Program-made: the position numbers and the translations under genes
Assembly (NCBI RefSeq): GCF_900174485.1
Contig: NZ_LT837803.1
Coordinates: 1,240,001 to 1,304,000 of the forward strand
Source: Sterolibacterium denitrificans
GTDB taxonomy: Bacteria; Pseudomonadota; Gammaproteobacteria; Burkholderiales; Rhodocyclaceae
Length of the DNA: 64,000 bases
Direction: 5' to 3'
Part shown: one piece after another, positions 44,672 to 55,329 of the stretch
How positions within the stretch are numbered: the first letter of the stretch is position 1
How the letters are laid out: every line of letters starts with the position of its first letter
Notes under the pieces: model-generated
Databases searched by the model: none
What the model saw: only the letters and a program-made list of their open reading frames with translations
Told to the model about the DNA's origin: nothing

Positions 44672-45349
44672 TCAGCGCAATCCGGCGATGTAATCGGCGA
44701 CCGCCTTGATTTCCTTGTCGGTCATCTTGATTGCAATCATGCGCATCATTTTTTCCGGATCGTTGGTGCGGGCCTCGTCGGAAGGTTCGGCCGCTTCCGC
44801 GCCGGTGCGGAAATTGCGCAACTGGGCTTCGAGATAGTCGGCAAACTGGCCGGCGATGCGCGGGTATTGGGCGGGCATGCCTGCGCCGGTGGGACCATGG
44901 CAGCCGCTGCAGGCAGGCAGGCCCTTGCTGGCGTCGCCAGCGCGATAGATGCGCTGGCCGAGCTCGATGGTGTCGCGGTTCCGGGCGGTTTCCGGCTTCA
45001 GGCGCTGGGAGGCGAAATAGGCGGCGATGTCGCGCATCTGCGCTTCATCGTAAGCGGCGATCATGCCGTTCATGATGGCATTGACGCGGATCGGCGCAGC
45101 GCCATCCACGCTCTTGAATTCCTTCATCTGCTTGAAAAGATATTCGGCATGCTGACCGGCAAGCTTGGGGTTTGCCGACATCTCGCTGTTGCCGTCGATG
45201 CTGTGGCAGGCGAGGCAGACGGAGGCCACGATCTCCTTGCCCTTGGCCGGATCGGCCTTGGACTTGGCGGCGGCCTGCGCGGCGGCAGAGCCCGGCAGGG
45301 CAGCAAGAAGCATGGCAGCAACAGCCATCAGCAACGAAAGGCGTTTCAT
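44672..45349 (-). CDS. Diheme cytochrome c4-type protein
   Basis: Periplasmic cytochrome of 225 residues. A signal peptide to about residue 25 is followed by two class I cytochrome domains, each with one CxxCH: CLACH at 45–49 and CSGCH near 148. Axial methionines are likely in EMSANPKLAGQHAEYL and in the second domain MPAQYPRIAGQFADYL regions. Such proteins feed electrons to terminal oxidases or denitrification enzymes. It is divergent from engB and followed by a strong terminator, so it is a single-gene transcript. Confidence 0.92.
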   Translation of the reverse strand: MKRLSLLMAVAAMLLAALPGSAAAQAAAKSKADPAKGKEIVASVCLACHSIDGNSEMSANPKLAGQHAEYLFKQMKEFKSVDGAAPIRVNAIMNGMIAAYDEAQMRDIAAYFASQRLKPETARNRDTIELGQRIYRAGDASKGLPACSGCHGPTGAGMPAQYPRIAGQFADYLEAQLRNFRTGAEAAEPSDEARTNDPEKMMRMIAIKMTDKEIKAVADYIAGLR

Positions 45350-45467
45350 CGTGGAATTCCTCGAATCTTGAATTGCTAAACCCTGATATTCTATACCATC
45401 TTGTCTGCTCAGGTTTTCCCTGCGTACCCCCTGCGTATCCTTTGCGCCTCATGCGCGGCTTGCTGTC

Positions 45468-46226
45468 ATGCCTTCATCCAACCTGTTTCGCCATGCCGTT
45501 TTCGAGACATCCGTCGCCAAACCGTGTGGCTTGCCGCCGGCCCTGGCGGATGCGCCGGAAATCGCTTTCGTCGGCCGTTCCAATGCCGGCAAGTCGAGTG
45601 CGCTGAATACCCTGGCCGGCCACACGCGGCTGGCTTTCGTCAGCAAGACGCCGGGGCGTACCCAACTGATCAATTTTTTCCGTTTGCCGAATGGCGTGCG
45701 TCTGGTCGACTTGCCCGGCTACGGCTATGCGGCGGTGCCCGAGGCCATACGCCGCAGTTGGGCCGGCCTGCTCGAACACTACCTCAAGAAAAGGGAGAAC
45801 CTGATCGGCCTGGTGATGATCATGGATGCGCGCCGGCCGCTGACCGAACTCGATTTGCAGATGATCGACTGGTTTGCGCCGACGGCCAATCCCATCCATA
45901 TCCTGTTGAGCAAGGCGGACAAGCTGACGCGCCAGGAATCCGCCAAAACCCTGCGTGAGGTGCGGGCGGCACTGGAAATCTACGGCGGACAGATCAGCGT
46001 CCAGTTGTTTTCCAGCCTGAAGAAAACCGGCATCGAGGAAGCCGAGACAGTGGTTGGTGCCTGGCTGGAGGATGGCTTCGGCAATCCCGATCGGCAGGAT
46101 CCGCCGGCAGATGAAGGCGCCATGGATGCCGCGGCTGCAGCGCCTGTGGCGTTCGCAGGAGAATCAAGCGGGGGAAAAAGAAATGGCTCCCGGTCAAAGG
46201 GGAAAAACCGGGAGCCATTGATCTGA
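45468..46226 (+). CDS. engB: Ribosome biogenesis GTPase EngB/YihA
   Basis: Essential GTPase for large-subunit assembly. Protein of 252 residues with G1 [12 protein letters not shown] (about 35), G3 DLPGYGYA and G4 LLSKADKL, preceded by the usual [30 protein letters not shown] start. The C-terminus is about 40 residues longer than in E. coli, ending in an Asp/Pro/Ala-rich tail and [12 protein letters not shown]. The last coding bases form a stem (46183–46218). hemB follows after 122 bases. Confidence 0.95.
   Translation: MPSSNLFRHAVFETSVAKPCGLPPALADAPEIAFVGRSNAGKSSALNTLAGHTRLAFVSKTPGRTQLINFFRLPNGVRLVDLPGYGYAAVPEAIRRSWAGLLEHYLKKRENLIGLVMIMDARRPLTELDLQMIDWFAPTANPIHILLSKADKLTRQESAKTLREVRAALEIYGGQISVQLFSSLKKTGIEEAETVVGAWLEDGFGNPDRQDPPADEGAMDAAAAAPVAFAGESSGGKRNGSRSKGKNREPLI
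46183..46218 (+). terminator. Stem at the end of engB
   Basis: ATGGCTCCCGGT (46183–46194) pairs with ACCGGGAGCCAT (46207–46218), twelve perfect pairs with a 12-base loop. It overlaps the last codons of engB and has no T-run, so it may be a weak terminator or an mRNA stabiliser. Confidence 0.6.
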
Positions 46227-46249
46227 TTCGCTAGAATGGAACCAGATGA

Positions 46250-47362
<1,113 letters not shown>

Positions 47363-47397
47363 TGAACGGGGGGGTGGCGGGACGGCGGCCCGGCCGC

Positions 47398-47970
47398 TCA
47401 GATCAGCAGCGGCGATTGCTGCGGCCAGTTCTCCAGCGGCGCGACCTTGAATCCGCTTTTGACGAACTGATGCCAGCGTCCCAGCGCATGGCAGCGCAGG
47501 ATGTTGGCGTGGGCCGCGACGTCGTGTCCGGTGGGCAGCGCGCCCTGGCTGACGGCAACGCGCAGCGACTGCTTCAGCGAGGCTTCGACGCGGTCGAGAA
47601 CCTGGTTGATGCGCGCCTGCAAGCGCGCGTTTTCATTGACCAGGGCATCGCCGATCAGTACGCGGGTGAGGCCGCGATTCTTTTCGGCGAAGCCCAGCAG
47701 CAGCGACATGATCATCTGCGCCTGGCGCAGGCCATGGTCTTCTTCGGCGGCGATCCGGTTGATGACGGTGAACAATCCCGATTCGATGAACTCGATCAGT
47801 CCCTCGAACATCTGCGCCTTGCTGGCGAAGTGACGGTAGAGCGCGGCTTCGGAAACGTCGAGACGTTTGGCCAGGGCGGCGGTGGTGATTTTCTCGCCGG
47901 CCGGATCCTGCAGCATTTCCGCGATGACTTGCAGGATCTGGTGTTTGCGCTCGCCCGGTTTGCTGGCCAT
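47398..47970 (-). CDS. slmA: Nucleoid occlusion factor SlmA
   Basis: TetR-fold DNA-binding protein of 190 residues that prevents FtsZ assembly over DNA. KITTAALAKRLDVSEAALYRHFASKAQMFEGLIEFIE is the SlmA-type helix-turn-helix, and LLLGFAEKNRGLTRVLIGDALVNENARLQARINQ continues the match to SlmA rather than to ligand-binding TetR proteins. Same strand and order as the HAD nucleotidase and argB, a common betaproteobacterial arrangement; spacing to the nucleotidase is 39 bases. Confidence 0.92.
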   Translation of the reverse strand: MASKPGERKHQILQVIAEMLQDPAGEKITTAALAKRLDVSEAALYRHFASKAQMFEGLIEFIESGLFTVINRIAAEEDHGLRQAQMIMSLLLGFAEKNRGLTRVLIGDALVNENARLQARINQVLDRVEASLKQSLRVAVSQGALPTGHDVAAHANILRCHALGRWHQFVKSGFKVAPLENWPQQSPLLI

Positions 47971-48009
47971 GAATTTTCCTTGGATATCGTTTTGGGTTGA
48001 ATGTCCGGA

Positions 48010-48663
48010 TCAACGAAGCCGGCCCAGGCGGCGCGGCAGTTCCAGCACGGATTTTAGTCGCAGGTCGACCCAGGCGGGGGTTGCCCGGGTCTGCCGATGC
48101 GCCGTATTCACCAGCACGGTCTGCATGCCGAGCGACTTGGCGGTACGCAGGTTTTCCGCGCTGTCCTCGATCATCACGCAGCGTTCCGCGGCCAGACTCT
48201 CGATCTTCAGCAGGCGCAGAAAACTCCGCACTTCCGGCTTGGGGCGGAAGCGCAGGTGCTCGATGGCATAGATCGCATCGAAGAACTGCGCAACGCCCAT
48301 GATTGCCAATACTGCTTCCGCATAGTGCTGCGGCGCATTGGTGAACAGGATCTTGCGCCCCGGCAGGCGGCGCAGCATGCCCTTCAGGCTGCGCTCGAAC
48401 ACCACCATGCGTTCGAGCTCGGGAAACTGGTGGGTATGCCGGAGAAAATGATGCGGGTCGGTGCCGTGATGCAGCATCATGCCGGTCAGCGTTGCGCCGT
48501 AGCGATGCCAGTAAGTGATGCGCAGGCGGTCGGCTTCGGCGTCGGACAGTTGCAGCGTGCGCGCGACATAGGCCGTCATGTCGCGGTGGATATGCGGGAA
48601 GATGTGCGGCGAGGCGTCGTGCAGCGTGTTGTCGAGATCGAACAGCCAGGTGCGTCCGCGCAT
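48010..48663 (-). CDS. Pyrimidine 5'-nucleotidase-type HAD phosphatase
   Basis: HAD hydrolase of 217 residues. Motif I WLFDLDNTLHD (nucleophile Asp), motif II ILFTNAP, the lysine in RFRPKPEVRSFLRLL and motif IV CVMIEDSAENLRTAKSLGM. The cap is helical (Sdt1/pyrimidine nucleotidase subtype). ATG at 48663 is chosen; a TTG 12 bases upstream is the only longer start. Between slmA and argB (23 bases after the argB stop, and 39 before slmA). Substrate specificity is inferred from the family. Confidence 0.85.
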   Translation of the reverse strand: MRGRTWLFDLDNTLHDASPHIFPHIHRDMTAYVARTLQLSDAEADRLRITYWHRYGATLTGMMLHHGTDPHHFLRHTHQFPELERMVVFERSLKGMLRRLPGRKILFTNAPQHYAEAVLAIMGVAQFFDAIYAIEHLRFRPKPEVRSFLRLLKIESLAAERCVMIEDSAENLRTAKSLGMQTVLVNTAHRQTRATPAWVDLRLKSVLELPRRLGRLR

Positions 48664-48686
48664 GGGTGCGTGCAATCGTTCCGGCG

Positions 48687-50406
<1,720 letters not shown>

Positions 50407-50484
50407 GCCGAATACCTGGTGACTTGCGGGATCTGCTGGCGGCGATTATAGCCGCCTCCCTTCACCGGAGGGCACGCAAATAAA

Positions 50485-50520
50485 TTTGCAGTTGCGTCAA
50501 TTCAGGGCATAATTGACGTA
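50485..50520 (+). promoter_or_regulatory. Promoter and TetR operator upstream of emrA
   Basis: TTTGCA (50485–50490), a 17-base spacer and CATAAT (50508–50513) make a sigma-70-like promoter reading toward the pump. Over it lies TGCGTCAATT (50493–50502) and AATTGACGTA (50511–50520), an inverted repeat with nine of ten pairs and an eight-base centre, fitting a TetR dimer site. Confidence 0.7.
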
Positions 50521-50578
50521 TCTGAATATTATTTTGTTGCAGTGTTCTTGCGCCAACGAGCGCGGTGAGTGAATTCAC

Positions 50579-51679
50579 ATGACGACGATGGATGAAAGCA
50601 GGGAAGGGCAGCCGGGCGAGCTCTCGGCAGCCGCGAAACGCGGGCGCTTGCGGCTGCGCCTGAGCTTGATGCTGCTTGGGGTGGGCGTTGCGGCGGCGAT
50701 CGCCGCCTATGCCCATTTCGCCAATGCGCATGTCGAGACGACCGATAACGCCTACGTGCAGGCCGCGCGCATCGCCATCAGCGCCGAGATCGGCGGGCGG
50801 GTCGCGGAAGTGGCGGTGCGCGACAACCAGGAAGTGCGTCGCGGCGATCTGCTGCTGCGTCTCGATGCCGCGCCGTACCGGATCGCCGTCGAGGCGGCCG
50901 TGGCTCGCCTGGCCGCGGCTCGTCTCGAAGTGGATACGCTCAAGGCCCAGTTTCGTCAGCGCCAGGCCGATGTGACGGCTGCCGAGGATGCCTTGAAATA
51001 TCATCAGGACGAGCATGAGCGCCAGCAGCGCCTGGCCGCCGGCGGCGTGGCGGCGCAGGCGCAGGTCGACCAGACGCAGCAGGCGGCCACAGAGGCGCGC
51101 AGCCGGCTGACCGGGGCGCGTCAGCAACTCGCCGCGGTGCTGGCGAAGCTGGCCGGCAATCCCGACATACCTGCGGATCGGCATCCCGACGTGCAGCAGG
51201 CGCGGGCGCAACTTGAACGCGCGCAGCTCGATCTTTCCTACACGGCCGTCCATGCGCCCGCGGATGGCGTGGTGACGCGGGTGCCGGCGGTGCAGGTCGG
51301 CAGCCATGTCAATGCCGGCGTGCCGCTGTTCGCGTTGATTTCGAGACACGACGTATGGATCGAGGCGAACTTCAAGGAAGACCAGATCGCCCGCATGCGT
51401 CCGGGCCAGGCGGCGACGGTGCGCATCGACGCCCGCCGCGATCGCGCGTTGACCGGCAGGCTGGCCAGCATCACGCCGGGTACGGGATCGCAGTTTTCCG
51501 TTCTGCCGCCGGAGAATGCCACCGGCAACTGGGTCAAGGTGGTGCAGCGCGTGCCGGTGCGCATCGAGCTCGATCGGCTCGATCCCGAGGTGCCCCTGCA
51601 TCGCGGCTTGAGCGCCGAGGTCAGCATCGACACCGGCAGTACGCCGGCCACCGCCGGCGCGGACAAGCGGGGCGGGTGA
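50579..51679 (+). CDS. emrA: EmrA/HlyD-type membrane fusion protein
   Basis: Periplasmic adaptor of 366 residues. One N-terminal transmembrane helix (about 27–44) is followed by the HlyD pattern AHVETTDNAYVQAARIAISAEIGGRVAEVAVRDNQEVRRGDLLLRLD. A coiled-coil hairpin lies at about 100–190, then LDLSYTAVHAPADGVVTRVPAVQVGSHVNAGVPLFALI and a beta-barrel domain (VWIEANFKEDQIARMRPGQAATVRID). It links the EmrB transporter to the outer-membrane factor encoded downstream. Divergent from its probable TetR repressor. A four-base gap separates it from emrB. Confidence 0.92.
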   Translation: MTTMDESREGQPGELSAAAKRGRLRLRLSLMLLGVGVAAAIAAYAHFANAHVETTDNAYVQAARIAISAEIGGRVAEVAVRDNQEVRRGDLLLRLDAAPYRIAVEAAVARLAAARLEVDTLKAQFRQRQADVTAAEDALKYHQDEHERQQRLAAGGVAAQAQVDQTQQAATEARSRLTGARQQLAAVLAKLAGNPDIPADRHPDVQQARAQLERAQLDLSYTAVHAPADGVVTRVPAVQVGSHVNAGVPLFALISRHDVWIEANFKEDQIARMRPGQAATVRIDARRDRALTGRLASITPGTGSQFSVLPPENATGNWVKVVQRVPVRIELDRLDPEVPLHRGLSAEVSIDTGSTPATAGADKRGG

Positions 51680-51683
51680 GCGC

Positions 51684-53261
51684 GTGGCGGCGGAGACAGT
51701 TTCGGTTTCGGTTTCGGATTTGGATTCGGCTTCGTCGGAGAAGGCAGCGCCGGGCGCCGAGGCGCCGCATCGCTGGGCGATCACCACGCTGGTGATGCTT
51801 GCCTCGCTGATGCAGGCGCTGGACATGACGATCGCCGTCGTCGCCCTGCCGCACATGCAGGGCGCGTTGTCGGCGACGCAGGATCAGATGTCGTGGGTGC
51901 TGACCTCCTACATCGTCGCCTCGGCGATCATGATGCCTCTGAGCGGCTGGCTGGCCGGGCGCATCGGGCGCAAGCGCCTGTTCCTCTTCTCGATCGGCGG
52001 TTTCACCCTGGCATCGGCGTTTTGCGGCATGGCGCAAACGCTCCCCGAAATCGTCATCGCCCGGCTGCTGCAAGGGCTGTCCGGCGCCGCGCTGTCGCCG
52101 ATGTCGCAGGCCACGCTGCTCGACATCACGCCGCCGGCGCAGCATGCCCGCACCATGGCGATGTGGATGATGGGGGTGGTGGTCGGGCCGATCGTCGGCC
52201 CCATGCTGGGCGGCTGGCTTACCGAGGACTATAGTTGGCGCTGGGTGTTCTACATCAATGTCCCCTTCGGCATCGCCTGCGTGCTCGGCCTGATGGCGTT
52301 CATGCGCGAAACGCCGCTGCGCCGGACCAGCTTCGATTTCTTCGGCTTCGTCACGATCAGCGTGGCGGTGGCGGCGCTGCAGTTGATGCTCGACCGCGGC
52401 CAGGGCGAGGACTGGTTCGCCTCGCCGGAAATCCGCATCGAGGCGCTGCTGGCCGGCCTCGCGTTCTACCTGTTCATCGTGCACATGCTGACGGGCGACA
52501 AGGCCAAATTCATCAGCCCGGCGCTGTTCCGCGATCGCAACTTCGTCGCCGGCAACGTCTTCATCTTCGTCGTCGGCATCGGCCTGTTCGCCACGCTGGC
52601 CCTGCTGCCGCCGCTGTTGCAGGTCTTCCTCAATCATCCCGTGTTCGACTCCGGGCTGGTGCTGGCGCCGCGCGGCCTGGGCACCATGGCGGCGAGCTTC
52701 ATCGTCGGCAGCCTCGCGGGCCGCGTCGATCCCCGGCTGGTCATCGCCTTCGGTCTGCTGGTCAATGCGTTCTCCCTGTGGCTGATGAGCGGACTGACGC
52801 TGCAGATGGACGCCAGTCTCATCCTCTGGTCGGGCATCCTGCAAGGATTTGGCATCGGATTTTCGTATGCGCCGCTGGCGGTGCTGGCCTTCGCCACGCT
52901 GCCGCCGCAACTGCGCGACGAGGGTACCGCGATGTTCAGCCTGTTGCGCAATCTGGGCAGCAGCATCGGCATCTCGCTGGTCGTCGCCCTGCTGATACGC
53001 AATACCCAGATCATGCATGCCCGCCTCGGCGAGCACATCCATCCCTACGGCACCGAACTCAATGGCCTCACGCCCGGCATGCTCGGCGACGGCGAGTCGC
53101 TGATGCGGCTGAACGAGCTCGTCACGGCGCAGGCGGCGATGGTGGCCTACAACAACGACTTCGTGTTCCTGATGGTGTTGTCGCTGTGCCTCGTGCCGCT
53201 GGTGGTGCTCCTCAAGCCCGTGCATGCGGCGCCGAAGCCGGCGACGGGAGGAGGCAAATGA
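51684..53261 (+). CDS. emrB: EmrB-type DHA2 MFS efflux transporter
   Basis: Inner-membrane drug/proton antiporter of 525 residues with 14 predicted helices. WAITTLVMLASLMQALDMTIAVVALPHMQGALSAT is the DHA2 opening, GWLAGRIGRKRLFLFS the MFS loop, and GIGLFATLALLPPLLQVFLNHPVFDSGLVLAPRGLGTMAASFIVG a later signature. GTG start at 51684. Residues 5–16 are encoded by a hexanucleotide repeat, giving a Val-Ser/Asp-Ser run at the cytosolic N-terminus. Its stop overlaps the start of the outer-membrane factor gene. Confidence 0.92.
   Translation: MAAETVSVSVSDLDSASSEKAAPGAEAPHRWAITTLVMLASLMQALDMTIAVVALPHMQGALSATQDQMSWVLTSYIVASAIMMPLSGWLAGRIGRKRLFLFSIGGFTLASAFCGMAQTLPEIVIARLLQGLSGAALSPMSQATLLDITPPAQHARTMAMWMMGVVVGPIVGPMLGGWLTEDYSWRWVFYINVPFGIACVLGLMAFMRETPLRRTSFDFFGFVTISVAVAALQLMLDRGQGEDWFASPEIRIEALLAGLAFYLFIVHMLTGDKAKFISPALFRDRNFVAGNVFIFVVGIGLFATLALLPPLLQVFLNHPVFDSGLVLAPRGLGTMAASFIVGSLAGRVDPRLVIAFGLLVNAFSLWLMSGLTLQMDASLILWSGILQGFGIGFSYAPLAVLAFATLPPQLRDEGTAMFSLLRNLGSSIGISLVVALLIRNTQIMHARLGEHIHPYGTELNGLTPGMLGDGESLMRLNELVTAQAAMVAYNNDFVFLMVLSLCLVPLVVLLKPVHAAPKPATGGGK
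51699..51734 (+). repeat. Hexanucleotide repeat at the emrB start
   Basis: Six head-to-tail six-base units: GTTTCG three times, then GATTTG, GATTCG and GCTTCG. They encode Val-Ser/Asp-Ser-type dipeptides in the EmrB N-terminal tail. Length variation would keep the frame. Confidence 0.85.
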
Positions 53262-54757
53262 TGGGGTGTCGCTGGAGCGTGCTGGCCGGCTTGCTGCTGT
53301 CGGGTTGCGCGGCACTGCCGGGCAACGGCGGGGAGCATCCCGATGCGGCGGAACTGCGCGGACAGGTCGTGCCCTCGCGCTATATCGCGCAAGCGCTCGG
53401 CCTGGAAGGCGATGCGGACGATGAGCTGCTTGCAGGTAAACAGCAGGTGGTCGTCGGCGCTGCGCTGGAGGATGCCTGGTGGTCAGTCTTCGGCTCGGCT
53501 GACATCGATGCGCTGGTGCGGCGCGCGTTGGCACGCAACCGTTCGCTCAATGCCGCGCGGCACACCCTGGCTCAGGCCGAGGAACTGGTGACGGCGGAAC
53601 GCGGCCTGCATGCGCCCGAGGTCGATCTGGCCGCCGGCGCCGGCCGCGAACGCTACGGCGCGCAAGCACTCGGCGGTACGCCGCCACGGCCACCGTTCGG
53701 CTACGTCAGCGTCGGCCCGCGTGTGCGCTATGCGCTGGATCTCGGCGGCGGCGTCGATCATGCCGTCGAGCGCCAGTTGGCCTTTGCCGAGCGCGAGCGT
53801 CAGCAGTTGCGGGCGGCCGCATTGGCCGTGAGCGGCAACACGGTCACGCGGTTGCTGCGCAGCGCTGCGCTGCGCGATGAAATCGCCCTCGTCGAAGGAC
53901 TCATCGAGCTCGACCGGGAGGAAATCGCGCTGGCGAACGCCGGTCTGGCCGCCGGTGGGTTGACGCGCCTGGACGTCGCCGCCGCGGAAGGCATGCTCGC
54001 CGCCGATGCGGCGCGGCTGCCGGATTTGCGTCAGGAGCTCGCCCTCGATCTCGACGCGCTGGCCGTCCTGCTCGGCGAAGCGCCGGCCGATGCCGCGCTG
54101 CCGGACATCGGCCTCGCGCAACTGACGCTGCCGCGCCGGCTGCCCTTATCGCTGCCTTCCGAACTGGCGCAGCGCCGTCCCGACATCCGCGCCGCGGAAG
54201 CCGAACTGCGCGAGGCGCTGGCGGCCGTTGGCATCGCGCGGGCGAATCTCTATCCGCGCATCACCTTGAGCGCCGGCTATGGTCAGCAGGCAGCTTCTCC
54301 CGGCAAACTGTTTTCCGCTGGCGCCAGCGCCTGGTCTCTGGCCGGAGAACTCGTCGCGCCGCTGTTCGATGGCGGGCGCCGCCGCGCCCAGCACCAGGCC
54401 AGCGCGATGGGGCTGCGGGCCAGTGCCGCGCGCTACCAGCAGACGGTGCTGGCCGCGTTCGGACAGGTCGCGGATGCGTTGCAGTCGCTCGACTACGGCA
54501 CTCAGAGGCTGGCCGCGCTGGATGCGGCATGCGCCGCCAGCAGCGAGCAACTCGAACTGATGCGGCGCAGCCAGCGCGAAGGGCAGGCGAGCCGACGCCA
54601 GGTGCTGGCCGCCGAACGCAACCAGCGCCTGGCAAGGCTCGCGCAGCAGCGGGCGCTGGGGCAGCGCTACCTCGACAGCGCGCAGGTGATGCTGGCGCTG
54701 GGCGGCGGCGATGGCGATGCGCTCGCCGTGACGGCCGATGGCCTGTCTGGCCATTAA
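53258..54757 (+). CDS. NodT-family outer-membrane efflux lipoprotein
   Basis: TolC-type outer-membrane factor of 499 residues. Lipobox LLSGC puts the acylated cysteine at residue 17. Two outer-membrane efflux repeats are present: WWSVFGSADIDALVRRALARNRSLNAARHTLAQAEELV, then ELAQRRPDIRAAEAELREALAAVGIARANLYPRITLSAGYG and LVAPLFDGGRRRAQHQASAMGLRASAARYQQTVLAAFGQVADAL. The ATG overlaps the emrB stop (ATGA). It completes a tripartite EmrA–EmrB–OMF pump. It overlaps the convergent merR-type gene by four bases. Confidence 0.92.
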   Translation: MMGCRWSVLAGLLLSGCAALPGNGGEHPDAAELRGQVVPSRYIAQALGLEGDADDELLAGKQQVVVGAALEDAWWSVFGSADIDALVRRALARNRSLNAARHTLAQAEELVTAERGLHAPEVDLAAGAGRERYGAQALGGTPPRPPFGYVSVGPRVRYALDLGGGVDHAVERQLAFAERERQQLRAAALAVSGNTVTRLLRSAALRDEIALVEGLIELDREEIALANAGLAAGGLTRLDVAAAEGMLAADAARLPDLRQELALDLDALAVLLGEAPADAALPDIGLAQLTLPRRLPLSLPSELAQRRPDIRAAEAELREALAAVGIARANLYPRITLSAGYGQQAASPGKLFSAGASAWSLAGELVAPLFDGGRRRAQHQASAMGLRASAARYQQTVLAAFGQVADALQSLDYGTQRLAALDAACAASSEQLELMRRSQREGQASRRQVLAAERNQRLARLAQQRALGQRYLDSAQVMLALGGGDGDALAVTADGLSGH

Positions 54758-55137
54758 CGCGCGCGCTTCATCAAGCGTTTCGCGTTTTCCGCGCAATCCA
54801 TGTTTTCCGGCTTGTTTCTGACATCTTCGATCAAGGCCTGGAGGTTCGCCCTGTTTTGTGCCAGCCGCGCTTCCAGGGCTTCGATCTGGGCTATTTTTCG
54901 TTCCAGGCCGACGATCAATTCGTCGTGCTTCCAGCTCGTCAGATCCGCAGGAACCAGGCTGCGAATCTCATCCAGGGTGAAGCCCGCATTCTGCGCGCTG
55001 ACGATGATCTGCAGCGACAGCAAGGCCTCTTCGGGATACTCGCGATAGCCGTTGGTCTGCCGCGAAACCGCTTGCAGCAAGCCCTGCGACTCATAGAAGC
55101 GGATGCGGGATGGCGCCAGCCCGCAGCGTTTCGCCAA
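54754..55137 (-). CDS. MerR-family regulator (start codon uncertain)
   Basis: MerR-type regulator of about 127–132 residues. The wing helix-turn-helix reads LAKRCGLAPSRIRFYESQGLLQAVSRQTNGYREYPEEAL, then a coiled-coil dimerisation helix (IVGLERKIAQIEALEARLAQNRANLQALIEDV) and DCAENAKRLMKRAR. One cysteine near the end could sense a metal or redox signal. No ATG or GTG exists in frame after the upstream stop: a TTG at 55137 would lose the first HTH residues (IKIGE), while an ATC at 55152 sits seven bases after an AAGGAG site and would restore a complete domain. It is divergent from the Old Yellow Enzyme gene, its likely target. Confidence 0.85.
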   Translation of the reverse strand: MAKRCGLAPSRIRFYESQGLLQAVSRQTNGYREYPEEALLSLQIIVSAQNAGFTLDEIRSLVPADLTSWKHDELIVGLERKIAQIEALEARLAQNRANLQALIEDVRNKPENMDCAENAKRLMKRAR

Positions 55138-55290
55138 TTCACCGATCTTGATTTTCTTGCTCCTTCTTTTCTGCTTGACATTGAAGCTGACTTTAATCTT
55201 AGCCTTTGCGGGAGGTCAAACGTGCGTCCGTCCGCAGATGCCATCGGCGAACCCCTCTCCCAACAACCCGGGCCAGTACTGGCTTGGATC

Positions 55291-55325
55291 GAGAAACGAG
55301 AAGCGAGAAGCGAGAAGCGAGAAAA
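55291..55325. repeat. Tandem heptamer (GAGAAGC)5 before the Old Yellow Enzyme gene
   Basis: Five consecutive seven-base units: GAGAAAC, GAGAAGC three times, and GAGAAAA, ending four bases before the ATG at 55330. The purine-rich units replace a normal ribosome site, so copy number may change translation. Confidence 0.9.
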
Positions 55326-55329
55326 GTAC

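Noticed and set aside
51621-53534. Minus-strand open frame of 637 codons opposite emrB
   Set aside because: Arg/His/Gln-rich without any domain; emrB on the plus strand has full MFS motifs.
55291-55325. CRISPR or phage repeat
   Set aside because: Units are only seven bases with no spacers; a simple tandem repeat.
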